From Paenibacillus andongensis (GTDB lineage: Bacteria; Bacillota; Bacilli; Paenibacillales; NBRC-103111): 64,000 nucleotides of DNA. A program made the translations under genes and the position numbers. The notes under the pieces were generated by a model. It had not been told where the DNA came from. It searched no databases and saw only the letters and a program-made list of their open reading frames with translations. Shown here piece after piece: positions 22,172 to 32,219 of this stretch. The DNA lies in contig NZ_CP104467.1 in the NCBI RefSeq assembly GCF_025369935.1, positions 1,317,001 to 1,381,000 of the forward strand. Direction: 5' to 3'. The number at the start of each line of letters is the position of its first letter. The stretch's first letter is position 1.

Positions 22172-22250
22172 GTCGATTTTCGGCTTCTCAGACTCTGTCA
22201 GCGAGCTTCGGCTCGCAGAGCTCTCTCTGAAAGCGCGGTTTTCGCGCTTT
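22172..22250. repeat. GTCGATTTTCGGC repeat, copy 2
   Basis: GTCGATTTTCGGCTTCTCAG, CTCTGT, the GAGCTTCGGCTC hairpin, AGAGCTCTC and AAGCGCG-TTTT-CGCGCTTTTTTT. It matches copy 1 at 18124 nearly base for base in the first 28 positions. The T run makes this copy a possible terminator. GCGC-rich pieces at 22080-22140 resemble the flank of copy 1. Confidence 0.65.
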
Positions 22251-22435
22251 TTTTACCCCAGCTGCCCCATACATTTCTACAACTGTAATCAATTCATAAC
22301 CATCGATTTTCTTCCACAAGTTTATTTACTTATTTTTAGAAAAAGTATCCGAAAGGATAATAGACTGAAAATCGCCCCGATGATAGCTTAGTACACAGAA
22401 TGGAAATTATTAGCTATCAGGAAGGGGAATACCTA

Positions 22436-25400
22436 TTGAAAAAAAGTAGATTTCATAAAGTGAAGAACAGAGCAGTAACCAGCTTATTAGCAGCTGTTCT
22501 GCTTATTACAGGTACGATGCCCAGTGCAGGGCCGGTTCAGGCACAAACACAAACACAAACACAAGTCCAGGCTCCCGATGTGGTTGTCAAGACAATGGTG
22601 GCTAAACCGGCGGCGGCTGCGGACGTTGGAATCCCGGTTCTTGATGCTATGCCAGCCGTAAGCCAGGAACCTTCTTTGGCTATAAGCGGTTATGCCGACC
22701 CCGAAGCTGCGGTAAGCGTGTGGTACGCCGTTTATGGGGGCGAAGAGCGTCATGCTGCGCCGACCATCGCTCACGACGATGGCAGCGGCCGAGGGCGGTT
22801 CGCCTTAAATCTTGAATTGACCGAAGAAGGGAAATACAGCATTACGGCATCAGCGGAAAAGGATGGACGTGTAAGCGAGCGTTCAGCGCCAGTTGTGGTA
22901 AAAGTAGACTGGACAGATGCAGGCGACGTTATCAATGTTACTTGGAACTTGCTTGCCTATAACCGCGTCATGCTGAAGTGGGACCCGCCTTACCTGGAAA
23001 ACGGCGAGCCCAACCCGGATGTGAAGAAATATTTCGTTTATAACGATGACAGCGGTGAAAAAGTGGCTGAGACTTCGGATCCTTCTACCGTTGTGGATAG
23101 TCTGGAGCAGAACAAGCTTTACACTTACCGAATTGTCACCGTGGATGAAGCAGGGAACGAGTCTTCAGGTTCAAGGATCAACGTCGGGGCGTCGCCGAAG
23201 TCGGAATTGAAGCTCGCTGATCTGGTCGAGAATGCCGGGGCCGACACAACTTGGACAGCGATTAGCGCTGACGGATCGACGGTTGTTTACTCTGACGCAG
23301 TCCGTGAAGGTTCGGAGCTGCATCACTTGTATGCAATCGACACGGCTTCAAAATCCAAAGAGACGGTAACGCGCACCAAGGATGGCTCGCCGCCAAGCGG
23401 CATTGTGAGAGACCCTAAGATTAACCGCACGGGCAATATTATCGTCTTCACGTCGAATGCCAGCAATTTGACCGCTTCCCCGGGAGCGGCTGGCGACCAT
23501 ATTTATGCTTACGACAGAGGGACGCACAATCTGGAGTTGATTTCTTCGTCCGAAGGCGTGGCTGCTGATCCTGTAGTTAGTGGAGATGGCCGCTGGATTG
23601 CATTTACCGAGGACAATCGCGTGTACGTCTTCGATCGGAATAGCCATTCGCGGAAGCTGGTGAGCGAAGCGCTGAGCGGTTCGGAGAACGGGAGTAGTTA
23701 TGGACCTGCAATCAGCGGGAACGGAGCCATCCTTGCTTTTCTGTCCGATTCCTCGAATTTGTTGGGAGCGGCTGGAAGCAGTAACGAGCAGGCTATTTAT
23801 ATTTATGATGTGGCAGCAGCGAGTATCGTGAACCGTTTCGTTTTCAATGCCTACCACAGCAGCCTTGCTGTGAACGGCGACGGCCGGTACATCGCTTATA
23901 CCGAAGCGGGGGGACCTGGCTGGCATGCGATGCCTTATTATTTTGACCGTACGACAGGCGAAACTTTTGATTTGAATAGCGGACGGTCAGAAACTGAGCT
24001 GACGCATAAAACCTACAACAAACTGACCATTAGCGGCAGCGGAAAAATCGTTCTGGCTAATCTCGTGGATACCGATCCGCCTGTATTATACATGAATAAT
24101 TATAGCGAGATGTTTGATCGCGATAAGGGGAAAGTCGTAACGGCCGGGAATCCGGCTTTGAACGCATATGCAGCGGCCATCGACGGCGAGGGCAACCGGA
24201 TCGTTTATGCCAGAGGCAACGCGCTGTATACCTATTGTTTGAACGATTGCGGGACGACTGGACCTCAGCAGCCGATCACCTCCAGTTATTGGTCCGTGCC
24301 TGCTTCATCTTGGACTGGTAATGAATTGAAGCAAGGCAGCACATTGAAGTTTCAGGCTGAAGGTGCGACAGGGCTGACGGTTGATGCCGTCATTGCCTAT
24401 AAACAGTTACCGGCAGGAGACGACTCCTCCACAGTCGAGACCAAGGAGAGTAAAGTTCGGCTTCCCGAGAATCTGGATACAGCCGGATTGTATCGAGGGG
24501 AATTTGAGTTCCCTGCGGGTACGACCGAGATCGTTTCAGTTGTTGTGCAGCTGGAAGACGGCAGCAGCCGGGTTGTTTTGGATCACCTGCCTGTGAAGGT
24601 GGCGGGTTTGCTGTCCGTGGATATCGAGACATCGCAACCGGATATGCTGCTCAGCTCGCTTCTGATTGTAACCAATCCGGCGCTTGTGGAGTCGGAGACT
24701 GCGGTCAGCAAGGATGTCGCGCATTACGATATCCCGCTGCCATCCGGCGAGCCTTATGCGATCAAGCTCTACCAGGATCAGGTAAAGATCGCGCTGGCGC
24801 AGCAAACCGGGCTTGCCATTCGCAATGGCGCAATTACGCATGTAAAGTTGATTCCCGTATTCACGGCATTGCTGAATGTCAAAGTGAACTATAATGGCCA
24901 TCCGGCGGAACCTGCGGTCGTTGTTTTCAAGAAGGCCTCAGACGGAACGGAACTGGCCAAGGTAAACGCTAACGCGCAGGGAGAAGCTAATCTGCCGGGG
25001 TTACACGAAACCGGAGAAAAAATAACGGTCAGCGTAACGCCGCCACTAGGATTCAAGGGCGGTGATGCGCAGACGATAACGTTGCTTCTGGGGAAGAACG
25101 AGCTGACCTTTGAGTTGTTCCCAACGAGCGCATCCGTTAAGGCGGTAACGATGAAATATGCGCGAACGGTCGGGCAGTATGGCAGCGAGGTTCCCGTGAT
25201 GGGCAGCGATGCGAGCATCGAGGCTGAAGCGAAGCCGGGCCTGCACTTGGAAGCCTTTGTTGCTTACCTGCAATGGAAGGGGGGCTCGGCTCCGGAGGCA
25301 GTCGAGACCAAGATCGCGCTAAATGAATCCGAACCGGGCAAGTATAGCGGAGTTTTCCGGATTGAGGAGGGCGTGGCCCGAATTGATGCTGTGTACATGG

Positions 25401-28400
25401 AGGTGGATGGCGAAAGGCTGACAAACCGTTATGCCATCGATAAGAACGTCGCAGGACGTCTTAAGGTTATCTTTGACATTCCGAAGGGTGAAGAATGGAG
25501 CAATGCGCTGAATAAAGCGGGTTTGACCGTCTTCTACTTCAACGATATCTATAAGCGCCATTATGAAGAGCAGGAAGTCACTTCCGGCAAGCTCACCTAT
25601 ACGTTCGATGTTCCATACACAGGCATTCCTTACCGGGTAACGGTGAAGCCGTGGTCCTCTTCCTTGGTGCCCGTGCAGACAGACGCTCCGGAGTTCGGTT
25701 TCGGGCAGACCGGTGAAATCACGATTAAGCCCGAATACATGGTGCAAATGAAGGGCGTTGCCAAAACGGAGAGCGGGCAAAAGGTACCTGTTTCCTATAA
25801 TTTGACGGATGATAAAGGAGCGGTTCTCCTAAAGGGCAATGCAAACGGGGACATCGATTTGCGGTTGGCAGCGGATTACGGTGATAAGTATCGACTTCAA
25901 ATCGTGCCGTCTGACCCGCTATATTTCGGGAAGCAAGTCGATCTTACAGCCGATGCTTTGTCCAAAGAGATTCCTATGGTGCTCTCCAGCAAACCGCTGC
26001 ATGAACTGACGGGGAGAGTAGTGGGTACAGATGGCTTGCCAGTTTCCGGAGCTACCGTGACAGCTATTATGGATGGCAAAGAGCGGACTTTCCAAGCCAC
26101 TACCAAGTCCAACGGCACCTATACGCTTATGCTTCCGGCCGGTACAGCGAAGGTTCGGGCATCAAATTACAGGAATCAGGGCTTCCAATCTAAGCTAAGC
26201 ACGGTGATCATTCCCGAAGATGGCGGAGCGGCTGCTGATTTCCGTTTGCTGGATTATGCTTCCGTTGACTTTAAATTGTATACCAAACAGCTTGGAAGCG
26301 ACTGGCAAGGGCCGATAACGTTTGATTGGCGTGTGGCCGTTCACTTGGGTCTGAAGACATCGCATGGGATTATGCAGTATGGACCACCAATGAAAGTAGC
26401 GGCTGTTGCCGGGGATACGTTCCAAATCTGCCTGAATGGGTATGAGGCCGATTTGCCTTCAGCTTGTAAAGAAGTAACGATCGGAGATGATAATCAGGCG
26501 GCTGTGGAGATGCGTTTAGAAAGCACCGGTGCGCAAGCAACAGCATCCTTTGCGAAGCCGGACGGCTCAAATTTAAGCAATGTGTATCTCCAAATGTATC
26601 AGCTGAACGGCGAGGAAGCGGTCTATCAAAACATGAAATACAGCCGCTCGGGCAACCGGTATGTTATTGATCTTCCGAGCAAAGGCCGTTACCGAATGAT
26701 TGCGAAGGGAGAAAAAGGTCTGACCTCGACGGTGGAATTTACGGTAGATGCTGCAGCTCCCCTTGATTTGGGGCGGATTACTTTGCAGGCAGCGGGCAAT
26801 TTCGGCGGGTTGGCCGGTAATGGGATTGGCACTTCGTCTGATTTCATTACTCCAAACGGTAAAGTAACGGCACGCGTTACGTACAATAATTCGAACTTCC
26901 CGGCCATCGACGCTGCTAACGCTGTGATCTCGCTAGAGTTGCCGAATGCTTTGGAACCAATGACGGGTACATTAATCGTTAATGGCCAGGCCAAGGAGTT
27001 CGAGAAGCGGAATGGGAAAATTGAAGTTCCGCTAGGCAATGTCAAGGCTTATCAAGAGGGCAGCTTGACGCTCGGGTTGCGTGTAGGCGATCCCGGCATA
27101 GCCGGAAATCTCCCGTTGACCGCTCGAATCCGCTATACGTCAGGCGGAGTTGAACGGGAGGAGATGCTTGGCACAGTGCTGCTGCAAGTGGTGAACGTAA
27201 CGCTGAGGGTTCCCGAGACTGTCGTCAAACCGCAGTTCCGGGTCAGCGGGACAGCACCGGCCGGTTCGGAAGTGACCGTTTATGACGGAAGTGACATGCT
27301 GGGTACGGCAGCCGTTTCGACGGGAGGTACCTGGCAATTGGATGTCGAGCTCAAGGATACGGAAACGGTTAGACATAGGATCCGCACAGAAGCGCTTGCC
27401 GGCGGAAGCCGAGTGACAGGCGAGGAGTCCGTAATCGTCTATGATGTCAATGATCCTGGATTAGAGGAAGTAACCTTACGCCAAGGCGATGGCCGCGTTC
27501 AGATTTTTCATCCGGATAATGGAGTAGCGGTATTTCCTTTCGTCTTCGTACCGGGACAGCCGTTTGTTTATAAGCTGAAATTCCGCGATACCGCCCGCAT
27601 CTCGGATGTACAGATATGGAATGGGGACACGGCCGCCGAAGCCAGACTGGTTAATGGCGAATACGTTGCGGCGATGACGCTCACCAAGGATCCCGGACCT
27701 ATCGCGGTCACTTACCATAAGAAAGCTGATCCGCAATATATCCCGCCGCGCCCGACGGAGAAGGAGCTGCGCGCTACGCTACCTCAGGCACTGCGCAACT
27801 TTGCAATCGAATCGGTCACGCTGCCGGAGGAGGGGCTGCAGGAAGGCCAGCTTGCATCGGGCAAAGCGATGAGCTTAAATATTCGCTTAAACGAAACGCT
27901 TTCTGCCAAAGTAAGCTTTACTTCATCGCCGGTGGCAAGCTATTCGCCTACAGAGCGGGATTTACAATTGGAATCGCAGTCGGGCATCCCTTTGTATGGT
28001 TCATCTCTCCAACACTCAGTCAGTGATTCGGGAGCAACGGCTTCCTTCAGCGCCATTTATCCCAATCGTGCCGGGTCAGGGTTGCGACGCACTGCTTTGC
28101 TTTCGCCTGAAAATGTAAAGATTATTGTGGATCTCTTCTCAACAGGTACAAAGATATATGATACCAGTGAAGCGCTCAACAGCCTTGTGAGTCCAAGCAC
28201 AGCAGATCGAATAACGGCTGATATCGAAGCGGCGCAAGGGCTATGTGATCCGCAGGCTGCCGAATATTATTCCAATATGGCTGAAGAAATCAAAATGGAC
28301 ATTTACTTCAGCGAATTGCTGAAAAACGCAATTAACTGGGTAGGGTCAACCAAATTCGAGGGCCCTCAGGGCTTGCTGTTCTGGGTTGAAGGAACATGGG

Positions 28401-30811
28401 CCGGCAAACAATTGGATGCCGTCGTCGACGGGGAATTAAACGAACTTGAGTACTATCTCAAGCAATATGATTGTAAGCTAAAACCCTATCCGAAACCTCC
28501 TAAGAAACCGGCGGCTACGCCTAAGTACATTTATGATCCTAGCGGATATGTGTACGAAGGAATGCCTGCCAATCGTCTTAAAGACGTGACGGCTACCGTC
28601 ATGGAGCTGGATTCGGCTAGCGGCTCTTGGAATGCTTGGGATGCTGAATGGTATGAACAGCACAATCCTCAGATTACCGATCATGCCGGACGCTACGGCT
28701 GGGACGTTCCGACGGGCAAATGGAAGGTGAAATTTGAGAAAGACGGCTACGAGACAGTCTACAGCAATGAGCTCGACGTACCGCCGCCGCAGCTCGATGT
28801 TAACATCCCGATGAAGTCCTACGCGCCGCCGCAGGTCGGCTCCATCAGGGCTTACCCGGAGGGCTCGAAAGTGAATATTTATTTCACCAAGCCGATAGAG
28901 ACGGATACGGCGACCAAAGACACGGTCGTGATTAAGGGCGCAGACGGTGCGGCGGTAAAAGGGGCGGTTAAAGCCATCGACCCGGCAGCCGGCCAGAATG
29001 GCAAGCAGCTGGCGATGGCTGTTGAGTTCACACCTGAGACGCCGCTTGCGGCAGGGGGAACTTACACAGTTGCCGTAAGTGGTTCAATTGTCTGCTATGC
29101 CGGAGTTCCGCTCGGTACAGATTCGTTGGCGTCCATCGTCATTGAAGCGGCAGACCGGACGCCGCCGCAAGAGGTTGCCGGGTTAACAGGAGGATTGTCG
29201 GCAGACGGAGCTTCATTAGTCTGGATAAATCCGGACGATACCGATCTTGCAGGTACACGTATCCGCTGGAAGAAAGCTGGAACGGATTCATATGGGAATC
29301 CGGTGGACGTTGTCAAAGGACAGGAGTGGGCCGTCGTGAAAGATTTAGCCGCTTCGGAAGCTTACGATTTCCTGGTCAGCACTGTTGATGAATTCGGCAA
29401 CGAGTCGGCCGGAGCTAGGTGGAGTTGGTCGGCCGGCGAACGCCGCCCCGATTTAGCGGCACCGCCGACGGCTGCGGATTTGAAGGTTGTATCTACCGGC
29501 AAGGACCAGATCCGTCTTGCCTGGACGGATCCTTCAGCGCGGGATCTGGCTAAGCTGAAGATCAGCTGGTCACCGGAGAATAATGAAACGAAAGTTCAAT
29601 CTATTGAAGTGGCTAAGGAAATCCAAGCTGCTACGATTACTGGACTTCGACCGTCTACGAAGTATAGGATCGGCCTTGTCGCGATCGACGAGAGCGGTAA
29701 CGAATCGTCCACAGCCATCGTAACGGCAGAGACAAGTGCAGATTCCGGAGGCGGCTCGATCCCGGGAGGCGGCAGCGGCAATCCGGGATCCAGTGGCTCC
29801 GGCGAGCAAGCCGGGAATGCCAAAGCTTGGGTGACCGGGCGGGCAGGCGGCTCGTTCGAAGCCTTTGACGGGAAGGTTAAGCTGGAAGTGAAGCCGGATA
29901 CTTTTGCTGATGATACGAAAGTTACTTATGCTACGGCGCCAGATCCGCAAGTGGTGCTGCCCGCAGGCTACAGCAGAATGTCGCCATCCTATCTGATCGA
30001 TGGGGAGAGCGCTAAGCCAGGACACTCCATGAGGCTGGACATCGCATACGACCTGACCAATGCGCAAAACATAGATGCTCGCCAGTTGGGCATCTACGTC
30101 AAGAATTCGGCCTCTGCAAGCGGTTGGACCTATGTCGGGGGCACTGTGGACAATAAAAACCACCGGATTCGCGCGAACATAAAGGGATTCGGTGAATACG
30201 CTGTGATGCGATTTGAGCGTTCCTTCACAGATATGTCCTCACACTGGAGCAGACCGGATGTCGCTGTGCTGGTAAGCCGCCATCTAGTGAGCGGCACGAC
30301 AGATGACAGATTCGAGCCAGACCGCTTGATTACGCGAGCGGAAATCACCAAGCTGCTCGTTCAAGGGCTGCAGCAGAGCGGTGTTGAAAGCAAGATTCCT
30401 GAGCCTGTTGCCGCAGTCGGAGCTGCGTTTACAGACGTAGTGAGTGATGCGTGGTTTGCGAAGTCCGTGGAACAGGCTGCCGGCTATGGACTCATAGAAG
30501 GCGCGGATGGACGATTCCGGCCTAACGATCCGATTACGCGCGAGGAGCTTGCCGTGTTGTTTACACGCTTTGCCGTACTGACAGGTGCGTCGTTATCGAA
30601 TACGGGTGACTCGGCGCTCTCCCGATTCAGGGATGAGGGAGATATTTCGGACTGGGCAAGGAAGGATTTCCTTCATGCTGTCAGTCTGGGATGGATCCAA
30701 GGCTTAACAGAAGCGACGGCCGAACCGAAGGACAGAGCGAGCCGCGCGCAAGCGACGGTGATGCTGCTTCGTGTGCTGGACAGCTTGGAACTGGTATCAG
30801 TTCGTCCCTAG
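22436..30811 (+). CDS. giant surface protein: signal peptide, Fn3, beta-propeller, Ig-like modules, three SLH domains
   Basis: About 2,791 residues from a TTG with GGAAGGGGA upstream; the in-frame ATG at 22400 lies before that site. Residues 1-38 form a signal peptide. Approximate order: Fn3 158-251; a TolB-like propeller 260-600 with repeated ISADGSTVVYSD / VSGDGRWIAFTED blades; a carboxypeptidase-regulatory-like strand set 811-891 and 1190-1245 (LTGRVVGTDGLPVSGATV); a Big-like module 1590-1640; a SGYVYEGMPANRLKDVTATV module 2031-2128; two Fn3 2240-2435; a Gly/Ser linker; a ZU5-like segment; three SLH repeats 2595-2785 with FTDMSSHW, ITRAEI, ITREEL. It should be exported and held to secondary cell-wall polymer. 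No catalytic site is visible; a binding or adhesion scaffold is likely. Confidence 0.92.
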   Translation: MKKSRFHKVKNRAVTSLLAAVLLITGTMPSAGPVQAQTQTQTQVQAPDVVVKTMVAKPAAAADVGIPVLDAMPAVSQEPSLAISGYADPEAAVSVWYAVYGGEERHAAPTIAHDDGSGRGRFALNLELTEEGKYSITASAEKDGRVSERSAPVVVKVDWTDAGDVINVTWNLLAYNRVMLKWDPPYLENGEPNPDVKKYFVYNDDSGEKVAETSDPSTVVDSLEQNKLYTYRIVTVDEAGNESSGSRINVGASPKSELKLADLVENAGADTTWTAISADGSTVVYSDAVREGSELHHLYAIDTASKSKETVTRTKDGSPPSGIVRDPKINRTGNIIVFTSNASNLTASPGAAGDHIYAYDRGTHNLELISSSEGVAADPVVSGDGRWIAFTEDNRVYVFDRNSHSRKLVSEALSGSENGSSYGPAISGNGAILAFLSDSSNLLGAAGSSNEQAIYIYDVAAASIVNRFVFNAYHSSLAVNGDGRYIAYTEAGGPGWHAMPYYFDRTTGETFDLNSGRSETELTHKTYNKLTISGSGKIVLANLVDTDPPVLYMNNYSEMFDRDKGKVVTAGNPALNAYAAAIDGEGNRIVYARGNALYTYCLNDCGTTGPQQPITSSYWSVPASSWTGNELKQGSTLKFQAEGATGLTVDAVIAYKQLPAGDDSSTVETKESKVRLPENLDTAGLYRGEFEFPAGTTEIVSVVVQLEDGSSRVVLDHLPVKVAGLLSVDIETSQPDMLLSSLLIVTNPALVESETAVSKDVAHYDIPLPSGEPYAIKLYQDQVKIALAQQTGLAIRNGAITHVKLIPVFTALLNVKVNYNGHPAEPAVVVFKKASDGTELAKVNANAQGEANLPGLHETGEKITVSVTPPLGFKGGDAQTITLLLGKNELTFELFPTSASVKAVTMKYARTVGQYGSEVPVMGSDASIEAEAKPGLHLEAFVAYLQWKGGSAPEAVETKIALNESEPGKYSGVFRIEEGVARIDAVYMEVDGERLTNRYAIDKNVAGRLKVIFDIPKGEEWSNALNKAGLTVFYFNDIYKRHYEEQEVTSGKLTYTFDVPYTGIPYRVTVKPWSSSLVPVQTDAPEFGFGQTGEITIKPEYMVQMKGVAKTESGQKVPVSYNLTDDKGAVLLKGNANGDIDLRLAADYGDKYRLQIVPSDPLYFGKQVDLTADALSKEIPMVLSSKPLHELTGRVVGTDGLPVSGATVTAIMDGKERTFQATTKSNGTYTLMLPAGTAKVRASNYRNQGFQSKLSTVIIPEDGGAAADFRLLDYASVDFKLYTKQLGSDWQGPITFDWRVAVHLGLKTSHGIMQYGPPMKVAAVAGDTFQICLNGYEADLPSACKEVTIGDDNQAAVEMRLESTGAQATASFAKPDGSNLSNVYLQMYQLNGEEAVYQNMKYSRSGNRYVIDLPSKGRYRMIAKGEKGLTSTVEFTVDAAAPLDLGRITLQAAGNFGGLAGNGIGTSSDFITPNGKVTARVTYNNSNFPAIDAANAVISLELPNALEPMTGTLIVNGQAKEFEKRNGKIEVPLGNVKAYQEGSLTLGLRVGDPGIAGNLPLTARIRYTSGGVEREEMLGTVLLQVVNVTLRVPETVVKPQFRVSGTAPAGSEVTVYDGSDMLGTAAVSTGGTWQLDVELKDTETVRHRIRTEALAGGSRVTGEESVIVYDVNDPGLEEVTLRQGDGRVQIFHPDNGVAVFPFVFVPGQPFVYKLKFRDTARISDVQIWNGDTAAEARLVNGEYVAAMTLTKDPGPIAVTYHKKADPQYIPPRPTEKELRATLPQALRNFAIESVTLPEEGLQEGQLASGKAMSLNIRLNETLSAKVSFTSSPVASYSPTERDLQLESQSGIPLYGSSLQHSVSDSGATASFSAIYPNRAGSGLRRTALLSPENVKIIVDLFSTGTKIYDTSEALNSLVSPSTADRITADIEAAQGLCDPQAAEYYSNMAEEIKMDIYFSELLKNAINWVGSTKFEGPQGLLFWVEGTWAGKQLDAVVDGELNELEYYLKQYDCKLKPYPKPPKKPAATPKYIYDPSGYVYEGMPANRLKDVTATVMELDSASGSWNAWDAEWYEQHNPQITDHAGRYGWDVPTGKWKVKFEKDGYETVYSNELDVPPPQLDVNIPMKSYAPPQVGSIRAYPEGSKVNIYFTKPIETDTATKDTVVIKGADGAAVKGAVKAIDPAAGQNGKQLAMAVEFTPETPLAAGGTYTVAVSGSIVCYAGVPLGTDSLASIVIEAADRTPPQEVAGLTGGLSADGASLVWINPDDTDLAGTRIRWKKAGTDSYGNPVDVVKGQEWAVVKDLAASEAYDFLVSTVDEFGNESAGARWSWSAGERRPDLAAPPTAADLKVVSTGKDQIRLAWTDPSARDLAKLKISWSPENNETKVQSIEVAKEIQAATITGLRPSTKYRIGLVAIDESGNESSTAIVTAETSADSGGGSIPGGGSGNPGSSGSGEQAGNAKAWVTGRAGGSFEAFDGKVKLEVKPDTFADDTKVTYATAPDPQVVLPAGYSRMSPSYLIDGESAKPGHSMRLDIAYDLTNAQNIDARQLGIYVKNSASASGWTYVGGTVDNKNHRIRANIKGFGEYAVMRFERSFTDMSSHWSRPDVAVLVSRHLVSGTTDDRFEPDRLITRAEITKLLVQGLQQSGVESKIPEPVAAVGAAFTDVVSDAWFAKSVEQAAGYGLIEGADGRFRPNDPITREELAVLFTRFAVLTGASLSNTGDSALSRFRDEGDISDWARKDFLHAVSLGWIQGLTEATAEPKDRASRAQATVMLLRVLDSLELVSVRP

Positions 30812-30885
30812 TCGGAATAATCCGGGTTAATAAATATCGGCAAGATGATGACGCCGGACAATCGCTTAGAAATCCTATTTAATAA

Positions 30886-30930
30886 AAAGGGACCGTATGG
30901 AAATGGATAACTTCTGTACGGTCCCTTTGT
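30886..30930 (+). terminator. intrinsic terminator of the SLH gene
   Basis: AAAGGGACCGTA and TACGGTCCCTTT form a perfect 12-bp stem around a 19-base loop, followed by GTTGGTTTTG. Confidence 0.8.
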
Positions 30931-31064
30931 TGGTTTTGCTATAGCGAGAAAGGAGTCTGAGGAGACATTTTTAGAGGGCAGTAATGCAATATTAGCCCTT
31001 CCTCATACAAAACACTTTATGCTATTATTGGGTAAATTTAGATTTAAGGCAGGGGATGAGTAAG

Positions 31065-31592
31065 ATGGAGTTACGGATGTCCTTGGTCCGCCCCACGGTA
31101 AATTTGAAGGACGAATATCTCTCTTTTTATCAAGAATGGATAGAAAGTGGAGAAGACATGGTTCCGTGGGTTATAAGTAAGGACCCTTCTGATTTTGAAG
31201 GTATGGTACAGTTTCTTTTTAATAATGAAAAAGGTGAAAACTTGCCTGGAAATCGGGCTCCAGATTCCACATTTTGGTTAGTCGTTGGTGATAATAAGGT
31301 GGTAGGTGCTGTTAACATTAGACATCGTCTAACAGAAAAGTTATTTAATTGTGGTGGACATATTGGATATGGTATTCGTCCCAAGGAGAGAAATAAAGGT
31401 TATGCGAGTAAATTATTAGCCTTATCTTTGCAAAAAGCCAAAGAGCTAGGAATCGAAAAAGCCCTTGTTGTTTGCGATGAAGGTAATATAGCTTCTGAGA
31501 AAACAATTTTGAAGAATGGTGGGATACCAGATTCAAACTTCGTTGAGGAGGACGGAAACGTTATTAAGAGATTTTGGATAGAATTATCGTGA
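31065..31592 (+). CDS. GNAT-family N-acetyltransferase
   Basis: 175 residues. The acetyl-CoA motif region is IGYGIRPKERNKGYASKLLA, a variant of the R/Q-x-x-G-x-G/A loop, preceded by a beta strand VVGAVNIRHRL and followed by EKALVVCDEGNIASEKTILK with the family Asn. The ATG at 31065 is nine bases after AGGGG; the ATG at 31056 touches the ribosome site. Cytosolic; acceptor molecule unknown. Stands alone. Confidence 0.9.
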   Translation: MELRMSLVRPTVNLKDEYLSFYQEWIESGEDMVPWVISKDPSDFEGMVQFLFNNEKGENLPGNRAPDSTFWLVVGDNKVVGAVNIRHRLTEKLFNCGGHIGYGIRPKERNKGYASKLLALSLQKAKELGIEKALVVCDEGNIASEKTILKNGGIPDSNFVEEDGNVIKRFWIELS

Positions 31593-31640
31593 ACTCTTTT
31601 TTAACTAACGATCTTGCGGTATACCCGAAGAAAAAAAGTC

Positions 31641-31671
31641 TTGAACGTTACGTTACGTAATGTTTTATAAT
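31641..31671 (+). promoter_or_regulatory. MerR-type promoter with 19-bp spacer
   Basis: TTGAAC at 31641-31646 and TATAAT at 31666-31671 are 19 bases apart, the over-long spacing that MerR activators untwist. CGTTACGTAATG, a near-perfect dyad, lies in the spacer. Confidence 0.7.
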
Positions 31672-31713
31672 CCAGTTACCGGTAAATGAATGGCGCTGAA
31701 GAAGGGGTTGATT

Positions 31714-32202
31714 ATGAAGCCGCATTGGAAAGTCGGGGAAATTGCCAAACTGACAGGGTTAACAATTCGAACATTAAGATTTTATGATCAAATCGGCTTG
31801 TTCTCGCCATCCGATCAGACGGATTCGGGGCACAGGTTGTACACCGAATCTGACATTTCGCGTCTTCACCAAATTCTCTCATTAAAGGAATTGGGTTTAG
31901 CGTTGGAGGAAATCAAGTCGCTTCTGGCCCAGGAGCATTGCAGACCAATTGAGATAGTATCCATACAAATCGCCAGTCTAAAAGCTAAAATAAAGATTCA
32001 GCAGAAGCTTCTTGAAGAGTTAGAACATGTGTCAACACTCATGCAAATGAAGGAACCGTTGACCGTAGACGATTTCACAAAAGTGCTGGTTATGATGAAA
32101 AAGAGCAACGACAAATATTTCTTTGAGCAACAGATGAAAGTAGAACAAAGTCTTGATCGACTAGGCAATTTCCTCGCCGAACAAGATATTGACGAACTTT
32201 AA
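31714..32202 (+). CDS. MerR-family transcriptional regulator
   Basis: 162 residues. The winged HTH starts WKVGEIAKLTGLTIRTLRFY, followed by DQIGLFSPSDQTDSGHRLYT and LKELGLALEEIKSLL. A coiled-coil dimer helix (residues about 75-115) comes next, then a short C-terminal sensor region without metal-binding cysteines. The start at 31714 follows AAGGGGT. It heads an operon with an SRPBCC and a DHFR-like gene (18- and 14-base gaps) and should act on the 19-bp-spacer promoter upstream of itself. Confidence 0.92.
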   Translation: MKPHWKVGEIAKLTGLTIRTLRFYDQIGLFSPSDQTDSGHRLYTESDISRLHQILSLKELGLALEEIKSLLAQEHCRPIEIVSIQIASLKAKIKIQQKLLEELEHVSTLMQMKEPLTVDDFTKVLVMMKKSNDKYFFEQQMKVEQSLDRLGNFLAEQDIDEL

Positions 32203-32219
32203 CATAGGGAGGAACACAT

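Noticed and set aside
24889-25780. Long antisense frames inside the giant SLH gene (for example 25319-25780 minus)
   Set aside because: They are shadows of a GC-rich coding strand with no ribosome sites, and their products are low-complexity Arg/Pro/His-rich sequences.
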